From contig CM030832.1 of NCBI GenBank assembly GCA_018105865.1, positions 15,294,919 through 15,358,918 of the forward strand: a stretch of 64,000 nt of DNA. The letters are read 5' to 3'. Positions 34,889-47,035 of the stretch are shown piece by piece; positions within the stretch are counted from its first letter, which is position 1, and every line of letters begins with the position of its first letter. Position numbers and translations under genes: made by a program. The notes beneath the pieces were generated by a model that was not told the DNA's origin, did no database searches, and worked only from the letters and a program-made list of their open reading frames with translations. Source of the stretch: Metaphire vulgaris (taxonomy: Eukaryota > Annelida > Clitellata > Crassiclitellata > Megascolecidae).

Positions 34889-35960
34889 TAATAATAATAA
34901 TGTGATTTTAAGTGGTTTAGGAGGCTAAGTAAGCCTGTGTGAAAACCACTGATGTAACCATCCGCATTCAATAACCTAGTTTATCTAGATAGCCTTTGAA
35001 TCCGTTCACTGTTTCAACTGTCATTCGTCCAAACTGTTCCATTTGTCCACAACCCTTGCACTAAAAAGTTTTTCTTTCTTGGACCAACCCTCTGCTTAAA
35101 CATTTTGCACTTGTGGCCTCTTTGCTGCTATAGTGTGCCAATGTAAAGTTCTAACATCAAGTCATTATTTTGATGTTTCTATCAAATCCCCTCTTTCTCT
35201 TCTCCTTTCTAATGTTGTCAGTCCACAATATTGAAGTCTTTTTACTTAAATGATTGACCACTTTGACTTTTCTAAAAGTTCTATATCTTTTTCAAGAATG
35301 GAACTGAACACAGTATCAGGCCTTACTTATAAAGTTTAATGATTATCTCTTTGTCGACTCATCATCATTCAACATTTGGTTTCCCTTTTGCTGCCTCCAT
35401 GCATTGGTGAGATGGATTCATACTTCTATGGGTGATTATGTCTCTTTCTTTTCTGTTGTGGTTAGAACCTTCCCCTAAAGAATATTCATTACCATTATTA
35501 GACTTCCCAACATGCATTACAGAACATTTATCAATATTGAAAAGCATCTGCCAGTCCACAGACCACTGAAACAATTCCTTAGATCTTCTTGTAAAATTTT
35601 TGCATCATCCTCCGAGTCTATATTTCTGCATAACTTTGTGTCATCGGCAAACTTTGAAATTTTGGACAGTAATCCTTCAGATATCATTTATATATATTAG
35701 AAAAAGCAATGGCATCCTTCACTGATAACTCTTGCCCATTGCGAATAATGCCAACCTACTGTCTTCTTCCCTTCAACCAATTTTCAATCCATCTGAGAAT
35801 ATTGCCCCTTTTCCACAGGACTTCAGTTTGGCAGCCAGCCTTATATCTATCTTCTATATCAAAAATCCTCCAGAAAGTCAACATCCGCCCCTTTGTAAAT
35901 CATGCTGACTATCTTTAATGTTTTTTGCTTTCTTTCAGTATTTTTTCCATCTACTGATTA
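34889..35960 (-). mobile_element. LINE family 7 (CR1-like), second copy
   Basis: The 3' end with gtgtgaaaaccactg and a short (TAA)n tail matches 26715-26765. The minus strand near 35574-35500 reads WSVDWQMLFNIDKCSVMHVG, the C-terminal RT motif W-x-M-x-F-N-x-D-K-C. Upstream, 35900-35700 retains decayed RT (GCQTEVLWKRGNI, WIENWLKGR). Confidence 0.8.
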
Positions 35961-36059
35961 CAAATTACCAATGCACAGCCATTAATTTTGGATTGATTCG
36001 CTTCATTACATTTATGTGCAGCAAGAGTTGCTAACTCAAGTCTTTGATGAGTGAAATAC

Positions 36060-36510
36060 TGAATGAGAACAAGATAGAACTATATCATTGTTGTCCTCGT
36101 CATCATCATCACTTTCTGCCTGCATAGCGGAAATAGTTAGATAGGAAACATTTCCACTTTGCTCTATCTTGCATCAGTCTGCATCCTTCTACAATTGTAA
36201 TGTTCTTTGTTTCCAGATCTTCCTTGATATTATCCAGTGCTTCCTCTCCTCTGTCTCTCTACTTTGTTGTATGCAGTGCCAGGCCCATCTTTTAATCTTT
36301 TAACTTATCCAAACCGAATTAATATTCTTGTGCATACTTTATTGATGATTGTTTCTGTAGCTCCTGTCTGTTGCCTGATGTCTTCATTTCTCAATTTTTG
36401 ATATTTGCTTATTCCCATTATTGTTCTTAGACAACTCATCTCTGCAACCAATAGATCTTTTTCGTCTGATTTTTTAGTACCCAGAATTCCGGTCCATATA
36501 AAATAAGATA
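36060..36510 (-). mobile_element. LINE family 4-like remnant
   Basis: The minus strand contains IGCRDELSKNNGNKQISKIE and further decayed RT-tail residues, ending in a GATGATGATGA-type tail near 36090-36110. Many stops. Confidence 0.55.
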
Positions 36511-37394
36511 TATCTATATCTGTTCTGTTCTTTAGCCATCCTCGATGCGAGGTTGGGCTACGTATCTATATACAGTGCTAAAATTCAGCTGACACAAGCA
36601 TGCTTATTTCAGCAATTTACATGCCCAGAAATTATATAAGTCTAGGCCTAAAAATAATACACAGCCGTAAAAAGACCACTTTTGGTCATAATTTGCTATT
36701 TTGTGAAAAAACTGTACATGATATGCAAAACCTAAATAGTGTCATTTTTGGAATCTGCACACATAAAAACATAAAGAACAGTTACAGTTCTTCAAACATC
36801 CAAAGTGTGCAGCATAATTTCAATGATCGACTAAAATAGGTCTTTTATGTGCAACGTTATTGAATCATTGTGTACATACAGACTGTGAGTCACTGAAATA
36901 GATGGGATGTCTCTTGTGGATCTCCAGTCATGCATGCTAGCTGCTGCCTTATCTTGGAGAAGAAATTGAAACCTCATTTATTGGTTGCATTGTTTCCAAT
37001 GCAACTGGTATTTGTTGAGATGTGAAAGCCAGAGGTTTTGCCGTGTTTCTGCATTGCTACATTTTCCGCTTTTGTACCAGGTGTGTTGCATTTTCCAGTG
37101 TTGTACCAGGTGAGTTAGAGGTACAATTGAGATGGGACTGGATGCAGGTGTGGAAGCTTCGTCCTATGTGTATTGAGTTTTCCACTGCCCTGGGAATTAG
37201 CCTGTTTCTATTTGGCATCCTTCCATCTGAGTGCAACCTATTGGGACTGGTTTTTGGGAGGCCTTGTCATATTATGTCATTGATCATGTGGTGTTGAATA
37301 AAGTGACCTGTGGATAGTCAGGAGACAAAACCCTGTTGCCCACATGGGTCTGAGACTTCTTCGTTAATAGGCTCACTAATGCTAAAGTTTATGC
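36511..37394. other. Non-coding stretch
   Basis: No recognised gene. The 36600-36839 and 37022-37297 open frames have no family resemblance. Confidence 0.5.
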
Positions 37395-38160
37395 AATGTA
37401 GCATTTGTTTAGCACCACTTAGGGGCTGTCCATTAATTATGTCAACAATTTAGGGGGGAGGGGGTTTGAAACATTTTGACAGTTGTTGACAGGGGAGGGG
37501 GCCAAGAGAAGTTGATGTCAACAATTTCACTTTTTACAAATAATCAAAAACTAGGAAATTTCATGGAATACTACTTATTATAATGGAAAAAAGCATGGCA
37601 AAAAAGGTCATAACCATCACATTTTGACACTCGATGAGCAAGAAAGGGAAAAAATGGTCATCATCGCAAAAAAATATTAACCTTGTTATTAGGACCTGTC
37701 ATTGATCCGGGGGGAGTCAAAAGTTTTTGACGTAATTATGGGGGGGTAACTGAAAGTTGAAAGTTGACAGTTGTTGACAAGGGGGGAGGGGGTCAAAAAT
37801 TGCCCAAAAATTGTTGACATCATTAATGGACAGCCCCTTATATTTCTACTCAGAGGTGCTCCCACCTTTGAGGTTGCAAGAACAAATAGAGCCTAGCTTT
37901 CACATTAAGCAGAGCAAGAGAGTAAGAAGTGAGGCCCAATGGATGGGGTCAACACATCAATGACTCAATGAGAGGGTCCTGTCGCTGTTAATGCTCGATG
38001 CCAAGTAAAAACAGTGCCTAATCTGGGGACGTGAACATCCTTACAATCACTGAAGTGGAACAGGTGATGTGCAGTGGAAAAGGGTGGTTTGAAAAGCTCA
38101 GTAATGTAAGATGGCATCTGACCTTAAAGTGCTTCAGCAGCAGGACTTATTTTATCTAGA
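37395..38160 (-). mobile_element. LINE family 1 copy, split by a Harbinger-like MITE
   Basis: The inverse of the family 1 3' region (cttacattactgagct, aaaccacccttttcc, gagtagaaatata) runs from 38160 to 37841 and continues past the MITE to the gctacattgcat tail at 37395-37410. Confidence 0.75.
37432..37837. mobile_element. Harbinger-like MITE, TTA target duplication
   Basis: TIRs ggggctgtccattaattatg and the inverse catcattaatggacagcccc; TSD TTA (37429-37431, 37838-37840). The paired copy 9440-9490 of the host LINE shows the uninterrupted site (aatataagaggc). Long G-runs and gtcaacaattt repeats occupy both ends. It contains one TGAYRAGC...GGTCRTCA motif and a partial second. Confidence 0.85.
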
Positions 38161-38162
38161 AT

Positions 38163-38400
38163 GGGAAGTCAGGAGAGTGGTAACGTGGACGATTGAGCAG
38201 GTCTCGGGTTCGAGACCCCAGGAGACCAAAGGTTGACTCAGCCTTCTTTGCCAGATGGTGATAGCAACTGATTAGAGGATTAATCCACAGAGTTAAACAG
38301 GCACGTTGCATGAGAACACTGGTCGTGTAACTTGCACCAGTCACCTGGCTGAGGCCACATTCCAAGTGGATTATTATAACTGGGTTTAGAACGGTTCTGT
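38163..38400 (+). mobile_element. tRNA-derived SINE
   Basis: An A-box-like aggagagtggtaacg and a good B box ggttcgagacc (38208-38218) are spaced as in tRNAs, followed by a tRNA-unrelated body. The cloverleaf is incomplete, so it is a SINE rather than a tRNA gene. Confidence 0.55.
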
Positions 38401-38560
38401 AGTTATAAAATTCCAGTTTGAATTTTAAAGGTGCTGCTAGAAAAGGTAACTTTCATGTATAAAATGATAAGATAGAAGAATTTGTTCATGGCTTCAGCAT
38501 GCATCCCATCTTAAACTGTTGATGTGCAAACAAAGTTTTTCTTCACCACCGACCATGTAG

Positions 38561-38742
38561 GTAAAAACCCATATAATGTGCGTGTTATATGCATAAAAAT
38601 ATGGCTAAATTAAAATTATGTATGCTATGTACATAAAATTGTATGTACATAACATTTATTTCTATGTATACTATGCACCTGCACTTTGTGGCAATTTTTT
38701 TACAGGGAAAAAAGTGTGTCTTATACGCGAGATAATACGGTA
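38561..38742. mobile_element. TA-target MITE (CCGTATTAT ends), degraded
   Basis: The right end cttatacgcgagataatacgg-TA matches the right end of 58807-60356. The left end (taggtaaaaacccatataat) is poorly preserved. Confidence 0.5.
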
Positions 38743-40130
38743 AGTTGATATTGACTAAGTTAGTCAGAAACCTTAACAGTTCAGATCCCAATTCTTGGTG
38801 CTTAATAAGTCCCATTAGAATAATAATTATGTGTTAAGAAGGGAAAGCAACAAATCCTCTGGCTGGTCCTTTTGGAAGCCATTTGATCCCATGATTGACA
38901 CCAAGTTCCTTGACTTGTAAGAATGGGGTGACTGATATTTGATTCTGTGATGATCTCAATTTACTGTATGCAGTGTTTTTCAAAGGCTGCTTCTCTTGTA
39001 AGATGGTTGTTATAAGCCCAACTGAACTCTTATTGCCTAGGTTAATCCATAAATACACCACAAGATGTTAGTTGGTAGTGCAGTTAGCCAGTTCCACTGT
39101 TGCAGTGGGTGGTTGGCACTGGTTGCTGTAGCAGAGAAGATGAGTGACATCTTCCATTTGGTGGTAGCAGCCAATATCCACTTTTCAGATACAGAATTTA
39201 GTCTTTTCTTGCAAGCCATGATAAGTTAAATACTGCTCAATTTCTTAGTTGACTTTTAATTACCAGTATGGACAAAACTGGACATTTTTGCTGCAACCAG
39301 CGTGAACTGGTTACTGAGAAATTCTTACTCAAAGCAAAGAAGAGTGCCATAGATTGATGTTTGCCAGATGTGTTACTATATGTTCCAGAGTTTCATTTAG
39401 TTTTTTTCTAGGGTGTTGTTTACCTTATGTTTGAAAAGGGAGTGCTAGTATGTGTTGTGAAAGTTGGTGGAGGCAAGTGGGAGTTGGGACAGTGGTTGGG
39501 AACCGTATTCATGTACCTACTGTTCATTTGTGAATGTGTAGCCCGTCTTGCTGCAAAGCAATAACTTCAGATTCCTCTCTGTCAGTTTGTCATTCAAGAT
39601 AAATCATAACTTGCCAATGGCATCTCTACTCCTTAAATAAATGGATGTGTGAAGTTTCATCTATAAGTTCATTAATTTGTGATGAATGGCAATTTTGGAT
39701 CAAACTTTAAACAATTTCTGCATAAATTTTATGGATGCCTATTCATGGTATGGTATGGTATCGTTCATCCTCATTGCTGAGGGTCGGAGGCTATAGCCTA
39801 TTTATGATTTTACAATATTTTAGTTTTTCTTGTGCCATTTCCACTTAGTGTCCTTTATATCAGCAGCCGTATAGGTCTATATTACCTGTTTGGTGAAGAA
39901 TGACAACTATAAAGATGACAACTTTCCTTTATCAAGCTATGAACTTAATAATGACCTGTTTTAGACATCATCATCATATTATTATGTGGTGCAGATTTTC
40001 AGTTTTCTATAAAATTAAACTAAGGTAGTGCTGTTTCAATTAGTTATTGCCATAGTAAAAGTTATTGATATATACTCTTTGTGAGCTTGCTCACTTGAAG
40101 TAGAGGCTGTACCTGTCAACCATAACTTCT
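38743..40130. other. Non-coding stretch
   Basis: No conserved coding sequence. A short (ATGGT)n run at 39748-39760 may be the tail of an old LINE. Confidence 0.5.
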
Positions 40131-40410
40131 CAGAGGCATAGCGAGGGGGGTCAGGGAGGGCATATGTCCCCAGGGCGCCGAGGTGAGGGGGCACCAAAAT
40201 CGGGTATTTGGGTAAGTGAAATGCATAATAACTAAGAAGAAACACGTGCGATGACCTTTTTTTTGCTTGTCAGCAGTATATGGAGAGGGGCACCATAAGA
40301 GTTGAGGGGCGCCGAGAACGATGTGACGACCTTTTTTTTGCTCGTCAGCAGTGTTAGGGGTGCCAACGGTACACTTTGCTGAAGTTTGCTTCCGCCTCGC
40401 TACGCCACTG
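40131..40410. mobile_element. hAT MITE (CAGTGGCGTAGC family), copy 1
   Basis: Starts cagaggcatagcgag, ends ctcgctacgccactg. TSD taacttct (40123-40130) versus taactttt (40411-40418). Contains two complete internal motifs, gatgacc-T8-gcttgtcag and tgacgacc-T8-gctcgtcag. Confidence 0.85.
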
Positions 40411-40884
40411 TAACTTTTTGAAACTTGCCAGTTGTTACTGCTTCATTTTCTTGAAAGGAGCTGAATCCAGAACTGTATCAATAATTCACCCAATTACTTA
40501 AGGATTTCTAAGATACCAATCAGTCTGTCTGCAGGGTTTGATTTCAGAATGCTTTCAGCTGTTTGATCAGTTAAATGTTTCCTGTTGCTTTTCTTCAAGT
40601 CTTCATACTGGTATAGTGCAAAGTAATTAGCAAGCTGACTGTCAGTCTCACCAGTTTAAAACCTCCAACAGTGACAGAAACTTTTTAATGTTTCTGTTCA
40701 TGGTGCACCTCTACATCACTGTTGTTTGTGATGGTTGAGTGGTTGATTAGAGAGTGATAAATGCACAGTTGAAGCCATTGAGATCTTATAATTTTGAATT
40801 GAACATCTATGTTATATTACTGCTGTTGCCGTGAGACGCTAGTAATATATTATATGAACAAATGGCAGTTTATGTCATAATAGT

Positions 40885-40943
<59 letters not shown>

Positions 40944-42349
40944 ATATATACAATGTATATAATATTACAATGATATAATTTATGAAATTCACCTTTACTG
41001 AACAGCCAGTTGACTTCTGTACTTCTGTATTTTGGTCCTTAGGAGCTGAAGTTTACAAGATGCACACAGTGTTCCTACAGTCCATGTACCAGTTGATGGT
41101 ACCTCCAATGCTGGTTTGAGCATTTGGTTAGCCAATATTTCAACCCAAATCCAGAATCCAGTCACTCATTTGGAGGCACAGACTTTTTGACTGGGTAGTG
41201 TCCTAGTGTACGGGGTACTTGTATTTCCAGTAAATAGACATTTTGCTTGAATGTGAGTGGAGCATTTTCCAGGAGCCTATGAACAGTATGTTGAATTTAA
41301 AATATCAAATACTGTTTGAATCATGGATTTTTCAAGGACAATTGTAGTATTTACATTTTTGAGCCTTGAATAATATGATGTTATTTGATTTTGCAATGGT
41401 GGGGCTGAGTTGAATTGGAAGAACTGGTCATAGTAAGTAATTGATCTCTACTATTTGGCATAATATATTGCTAAAACTGGGTTCAATTTGATATGCAATG
41501 ACTAAGATGCAGACTGATGCATGATACTCCAGGGATTGACTGACCTGCCATTGGACTCTCTCTATAATGCAATAAATAGTGAAAGTAGGACAAGAAACTG
41601 ACTGATGTCTGGCAGATATTGGATAACTTGCTTATGGTTAATACTTATCAGTTTTCAGATACACGTGTTGTCTTTATTTTCCTGTTATATTTAGTCTATA
41701 GCTCCCAAGAACTACCGGTATATTTTAAAATATTTTTACAGGTGTACATATATGACTATAGGATGAATAAATAGCATATACTTGATAACATGTTGTAATG
41801 TGGCTTATTTCATACTCTATGTAGCTATTCTGTGTATACTTAGAGTCATATTTTCTCCATGACGGTTTTCAATTGGATTTTGGACTGGATCTGTGTTTAC
41901 TATTTCTGTTTTAAAAGCATTTGTCCTGTTGCCTTATTAAGCAGGAAATTTGTTTTTTTTCTGCAAGTCATATCTGTCTTCAAATGTTTGCATTGCTGCA
42001 TTTTTCAAAAGGGCTGTGAGAGATTGGACTGCACCCACCCCAGAATTTTCTACTTCCACTGTGGTCGTCATTGAGTGGGGGGTTTAGCCTGCTGCTGTCA
42101 ACTGCTAAAAGGTTAAACTCCACATTGGCTAATCAAATCATAGAGGCTTGTCATGTCTAATTTATTCTTAACTTATTTTATTTTAATCAAATTCTAATAA
42201 ATAAAGATGAGCCTTTGATTTTCAATTTTACATAAATGAACCACTTTCTCGTACATGTAGCTGCTAAGAGTATTTGCAGTTGAGTTGAATTGATCCCTAG
42301 GCAACCATTGCTAAATCGGCAGACTTGCCCTTTCTCTGATACTATAACA
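40411..42349. other. Non-coding stretch with a TA microsatellite
   Basis: (AT)n at 40887-40942. A TACCGGTA at 41713. No recognised gene. Confidence 0.55.
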
Positions 42350-43068
42350 CAGTGGTGCACAACGTCTGGCCTGCGAGCCACATCCAGCCCGCGACGACTC
42401 CCCATGTGGCCCGCGAAACCCAAATGAAAATACCAATATGTCACGCCTTCTCTGATGATTTTAGAGCCCAGGGTGTTGTTAAAATTCGATCTATAGCGGC
42501 GCATATCTCTAAATTTCGCTGCGGCTATGACATTGATTGTCGCACATATCCAGTTATAGCGGAAAACACAAACCGATCACCATCTTTTTTGTTTAATTCA
42601 TATTCACAGCCATAACATGTGCTGTCATTGTCTCATATGTATTAATCTTAATTTTAAAAACAATCAATTATCACTAATAACCGGCTATAAATTGCAAAAT
42701 GGTAAGCAGGTGTAAGCGAAAAGCAGACTCGGAAAGCCAACAGTTTCATGACGAATGGACTGAGATTTACAGTATTGATCAGCAGTAGAAAAATGTAGTA
42801 GTCAATCGACATCTAAACACCAAGGTTTTCAAATCGTTATCAGCGAAGAGAGATCAGCTAAGATTGAGTCTTTACGTCGGTCATTGAAGCAACAGCGAAA
42901 CATCTTCACATTAGTGTACAGTGTATCTCAACTTTCAAAATGGTTTTGTATTAAGTTGGCATAAACTTAAGACATAAAGACATAAATTGCAATCGTCAGA
43001 TGAGTCTGGCCCCCGAAGGATTACGGAAATAGAATTGTGGCCCGTGGACAAAAAGTTGTGCACCACTG
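42350..43068 (+). mobile_element. hAT element with transposase N-terminal remnant
   Basis: TIRs cagtggtgcacaacgtctgg and the inverse aaaagttgtgcaccactg; perfect TSD ctataaca (42342-42349, 43069-43076). The plus strand at about 42702 reads MVSRCKRKADSESQQFHDEW, resembling the N-terminus of GTF2IRD2/Charlie8-type hAT proteins, and then decays at stops. Confidence 0.87.
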
Positions 43069-43502
43069 CTATAACAGAACTCTTGATTTTGTAACTCTTT
43101 ATATATGATTAAAAAAATAAATTGTGTAATTTTAGAATTTATACTTGTGCGGAACAAATATCATTTAAATTCAAAATGAATACTTATGCAGAACTGTATT
43201 TGAAATGACTAAATTAAATGTTGAATAAAAACGTGTAATGAAGTATAAAAACTGAATAACAATTAGAGATTTTTGTTGGGAAAGTTATTGGTTTTGTGCA
43301 ATATGTTGATGCTATCTGGACTCCATTCCTCCTGTTCTCTCCTTTGTTCTTTGTCCTATGCAGAAGGAAGTGAATCTATATTAGTGGAGAAATAATGAAC
43401 AACCTGACATTTGCAGACAACATAAACCTGTTAGAAGAAAAAAACATTGCAATATTGCCTTGTCAGCATGGTAGAAAACAGTGGCACTGATGGGACTGAT
43501 GG

Positions 43503-43747
43503 CAGGGGCATAGCAGCCATATGGAGAACGTGGCCAAATGCCAAGGGCCCCGACCTGTAAAGGGCCCCTGACCCGAGTAAAGAAAAAGTTCAGTAACAAA
43601 TTTTTCGTGATGTAGTCGTCAGATGAAAACATTGACAAGCAAAAAGAAGGTCGTCAACATTTTGCAAACTTGTCAGATTGTCTCCTCTGGAAAGGGCCCC
43701 TTCTCCTTTTTTCGCCACGGGCCCCCGAGCATGTTGCTATGCCACTG
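43503..43747. mobile_element. hAT MITE (CAGTGGCGTAGC family), copy 2
   Basis: Starts caggggcatagcagccat, ends atgttgctatgccactg. TSD actgatgg versus cctgatgg. Holds gggccccgac blocks and one internal motif (43632-43657). Confidence 0.82.
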
Positions 43748-44910
43748 CCTGATGGTGTACATAGCACATTTCAGAGTCATGGTATTTGGTCATCAGGAGT
43801 GTAAAGAGAGTTGTGGCAGTCAGAGGAGACAAAATCAGCTCATAACGGTATTGAATATCTTGGAGGTCTGCTGACATGGTGCAATGATTATAGCCAGGAT
43901 ACCAAATGCAGAATAATCACAAAAGCAACAGGAGCAATGGCCGGCTTCAGTATAATTTGGAAACGCAAGGTCATGAGAGTAGAGGCCAACTTGGAAACTG
44001 GAGATACTAAAAATGTCCAGCCTTAGCTGCCCCTTTATGCAGCAAAAACCTGGACAATCAAGAAGAGAGACTAAGAATGTCGTCTAGGCTTTCAAATGAA
44101 ATGCTGTAGAAGAATATTGAAAATCAATTGGCAATAGAAAATAAAGAATACAAAGATATGTGGAAAAATCAAGGCAAAAACTAACATCTTGCAAATCCTG
44201 ATAAGAAAAAACTAATTCTTGGGCATGTAGACTGATTAAGAAGGTCATGTTGGGAACCATGGACAGTGGCAACCTAAGAGGCAGACCAAGGAAGGAGTAG
44301 CTAGACCAGTGATCCACAAACCCTGGCCTGTGGACCAAAGTTGGCCCCTAAAGGTTCTTTTTTTGACCCAAAAGATCCGTTTCCACAAGAAATCTTTGAC
44401 AACTGTTTTTAGAAAAGCCAATTCTATACAGGGAACAGGTTTGTAAATTTGTGTGTATCCTTATTTACCAATGCCAAAGCATACAAGTGATGTAAAGGGT
44501 TGGGTTAGGCCGCTTGACCATTGACCTGAACTAGACCTTCCAGAGTTGGAGTGAGGTTGCTCTGGCTGCTGCCAGAGACATTGCTCTATGAAGGCAAGCA
44601 TTTTATGAGTTTTAGTTGAGAGTCAGCTTTTTGGCCATTCAGGAATAAAGTTGCAGTGAAGAAGTTCTGCGTAGGCAGCAAAGGATGAAAATTGGATAAA
44701 GATGTTCTCTTCTTCTTCATTTTCAACATATGCCGGTCAGTAGTTGATGAATTCACGATCTTATGCTTCTTAGACCAGTTTTGTGTACAGTACTCGCAGA
44801 TACGAAGGGGAATTCCAAGATGTCAAAGGGTCTAACCAGTTGGCATAGGCTTAGAGAGGCCCGAGAGAGTGTCGGGCTGGGGCCAGATGTTGGATTTGTG
44901 CAAATCCAGT

Positions 44911-44944
44911 GAGAAATTTGGGGACGTGGGTCCCCAAATTTCTC
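44911..44944. repeat. 14-bp perfect hairpin
   Basis: Arms gagaaatttgggga and tccccaaatttctc with a 6-nt loop, inside the hAT. Confidence 0.85.
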
Positions 44945-45263
44945 TATGTCATGTTTCTCTATGTCATGTTTCACAACTCTTTATGCCAAATTTCTCTATG
45001 TTTGACTATGTCAAACATAGTATACGGAATGGACAAACTTAGTTAGTTAGTTAATTATGGTGATTTAGTATAGTGCGGTAAGCATGGAGTGAGCTAAAGT
45101 CAAGTGCGCTTTACACTGTCAATTAAAAGAACCGTTGAATAAATGGGTCTTCAGTTTCTTCCCAAACAGATCAGAAGAGGTCATTGTACTAAGTTAGTTG
45201 TATTACGGCTTTTGTCCACTCCATAATAAATCACAATTAAGCTTTTTGTAGTGTGCCCCAGTA

Positions 45264-45449
45264 CAGTGGATCCCACTTAATCGCATACCGCTTAATTGCA
45301 TAACCCGCATAATCGCATAACAACATAAAAACCAGAACCAGTGTTTTGTGCGTACAATTAATTATCAGACGTCCCGGCTATTCGCATAGCCCAGTTAATC
45401 ACATAAGCAAGGCTTGCACGGCACTTATGCAATTAAGCGGGTTTCACTG
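45264..45449. mobile_element. pogo/Tigger-like MITE, TA target
   Basis: Starts cagtggatcccacttaatcg, ends with the inverse taagcgggtttcactg. TA on both sides (45262-45263, 45450-45451). Internal CGCATAA repeats; no transposase. Confidence 0.78.
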
Positions 45450-45965
45450 TACTGCCATTGAGCTCTATTTATACTAAAAATCTTCTTCAGCTCCCCTGCT
45501 CTGTGACTGTGAGTTTCTACTGTGATGTCTTCCCTAATTTGGAACCCTCGGCGACACCAATGGTTGAATTTAATAGTTCAAATCATATCACAATAATGAA
45601 AGTACATGTTATAAAGGTGATTTTATATATCTTTTATCTTTTTCTGTAACAGTCGAGTCATGATGCACACATGCTTGATCCATATAGAAACGCTCTATAT
45701 ACTTAAACGTTCAATACCTATTAAACAGCAGCATATGTAATCTGGATTTTTAACTTTGGCAGTTTGGCCCGTGAAAAGAAATTTTTACAAAATGTGGCCC
45801 TTCGTGGGAAAGCTTTTTTTTCCACTGAGCTAGACGACTTTGTTGAATGGGAATGCAATGATCTTCACACTCTAATTAGAGCAACAGAGGATGAAATGAG
45901 ATGGAGATGAATCATCAGCCAAGATTTTGACGCCTACAGGTGCAGCACCTATGGAGCTGGATGAC

Positions 45966-46027
45966 GATGACGATGATGATGATGATGATGATGATGACGA
46001 CGACATGATGATGATGATGATGATGAT
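45966..46027. repeat. (GAT)n microsatellite
   Basis: GATGAC/GATGAT triplets forming the tail of the family 4 LINE. Confidence 0.95.
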
Positions 46028-46916
46028 GTTGATGCCATTCTGGTCTAAGAAAGTTTCTGAATCAGTATATTTGTTTATTATGTTTGATTTTATTTAATTT
46101 TTTACCTTATAAATATTTAACTTTGCAGGGTTTGAAAATTCCAAATGAGGTGTGACAGTATACTTGGACTTTGTTGTGCGTGGAAATTAGATGTTTAGGA
46201 TCATTGTTACTTTTAGCCACTTTCATGCAACTGACAGCTTGTCAAGATCTTTGAGTATGGTGTGTGCACTGTGCAGTGTTGTATTTGTTGAGGAAAGGAG
46301 GGAAATTTCTCTTCATTGCTTACTGACTCCCCCCCCCCACTGGTCCATTCTATGCATAGCAAGGGGAATTTTCATGCTGCCATTAACTTATTTAAATGAC
46401 TTATATAGCAAATTGAAACAATAAAAGTTCTTTCCCTCTACTGGTCTTTTTCTCAAATACCACATTGGATAGGTATGGTAATGTGCACCTTGGATAGGTA
46501 ATGTGGGCGGGTGTATGGCTACAAAATTAGAATGTTACCTTTCGAAAGGTAAGTCATCAAATTTCATTTGCTTTACTCTTACACCTTGCTGCATTATTAA
46601 TGTTTCCTCAAAACCGACCAAGTGATAGTCTCGATTTGCCAAATGGAGATTATACCTTTATCTAGTTGTTGATCCTTGTATCAATTGACAGTCCACTTTT
46701 AAAAGTGAATTATTTGCTATTGGTATTGTGAAGAGTCTATGGACACCTATTTGCTGAGTGAAGAAGGTTCATTGGTATTTGTCTTAGGTATATATTCTGT
46801 TTGTTCTTTCAGTCAAATCTGTGTCCTGTTAAGCCTTTCTGTTTCCATGTGTAAGGCAGTCTCTAGGTTCCTTTGTGTAGACAAGGTCTGGTTAGCAGTT
46901 AACCAAGCTCTGTGTG

Positions 46917-46978
46917 CGTGTGTTTGTGTGCGTGCGTGTGTGTGTGTGTGTGCATGTGTGTATGTGCGTGTGTGTATG

Positions 46979-47032
<54 letters not shown>
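46917..47032. repeat. (TG)n microsatellite
   Basis: Long imperfect TG/CG tract. C-V and H-T rich frames over it are artefacts. Confidence 0.95.

Positions 47033-47035
<3 letters not shown>

Larger units (their letters stand above)
44307..45827. mobile_element. hAT element, perfect 8-bp TSD, 1.5 kb
   Basis: TSD agctagac (44299-44306, 45828-45835). Ends cagtgatccacaaaccctgg and the inverse with ggcccttcgtggg and ttccactg. GGCC-rich subterminal sequence at both ends. No clear transposase; contains a LINE 3' UTR-like piece near 45040-45190 and a nested pogo-like MITE. Confidence 0.8.
43790..46030 (+). mobile_element. LINE family 4 copy, split by a hAT, with GAT tail
   Basis: RT-tail fragments (NGIEYLGGLLTWCNDYSQDT, then decayed MLxKNIENQ and LILGHVD) run to 44306. 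They resume at 45836 as DDFVEWECNDLHTLIRATED and EMRWR, then end in (GATGAT)n at 45966-46027. The hAT 44307-45827 interrupts the W-x-D-D motif exactly. Confidence 0.75.

Noticed and set aside
38163..38240. Functional tRNA gene
   Set aside because: A and B boxes are present but the acceptor stem does not pair and a long unrelated body follows.
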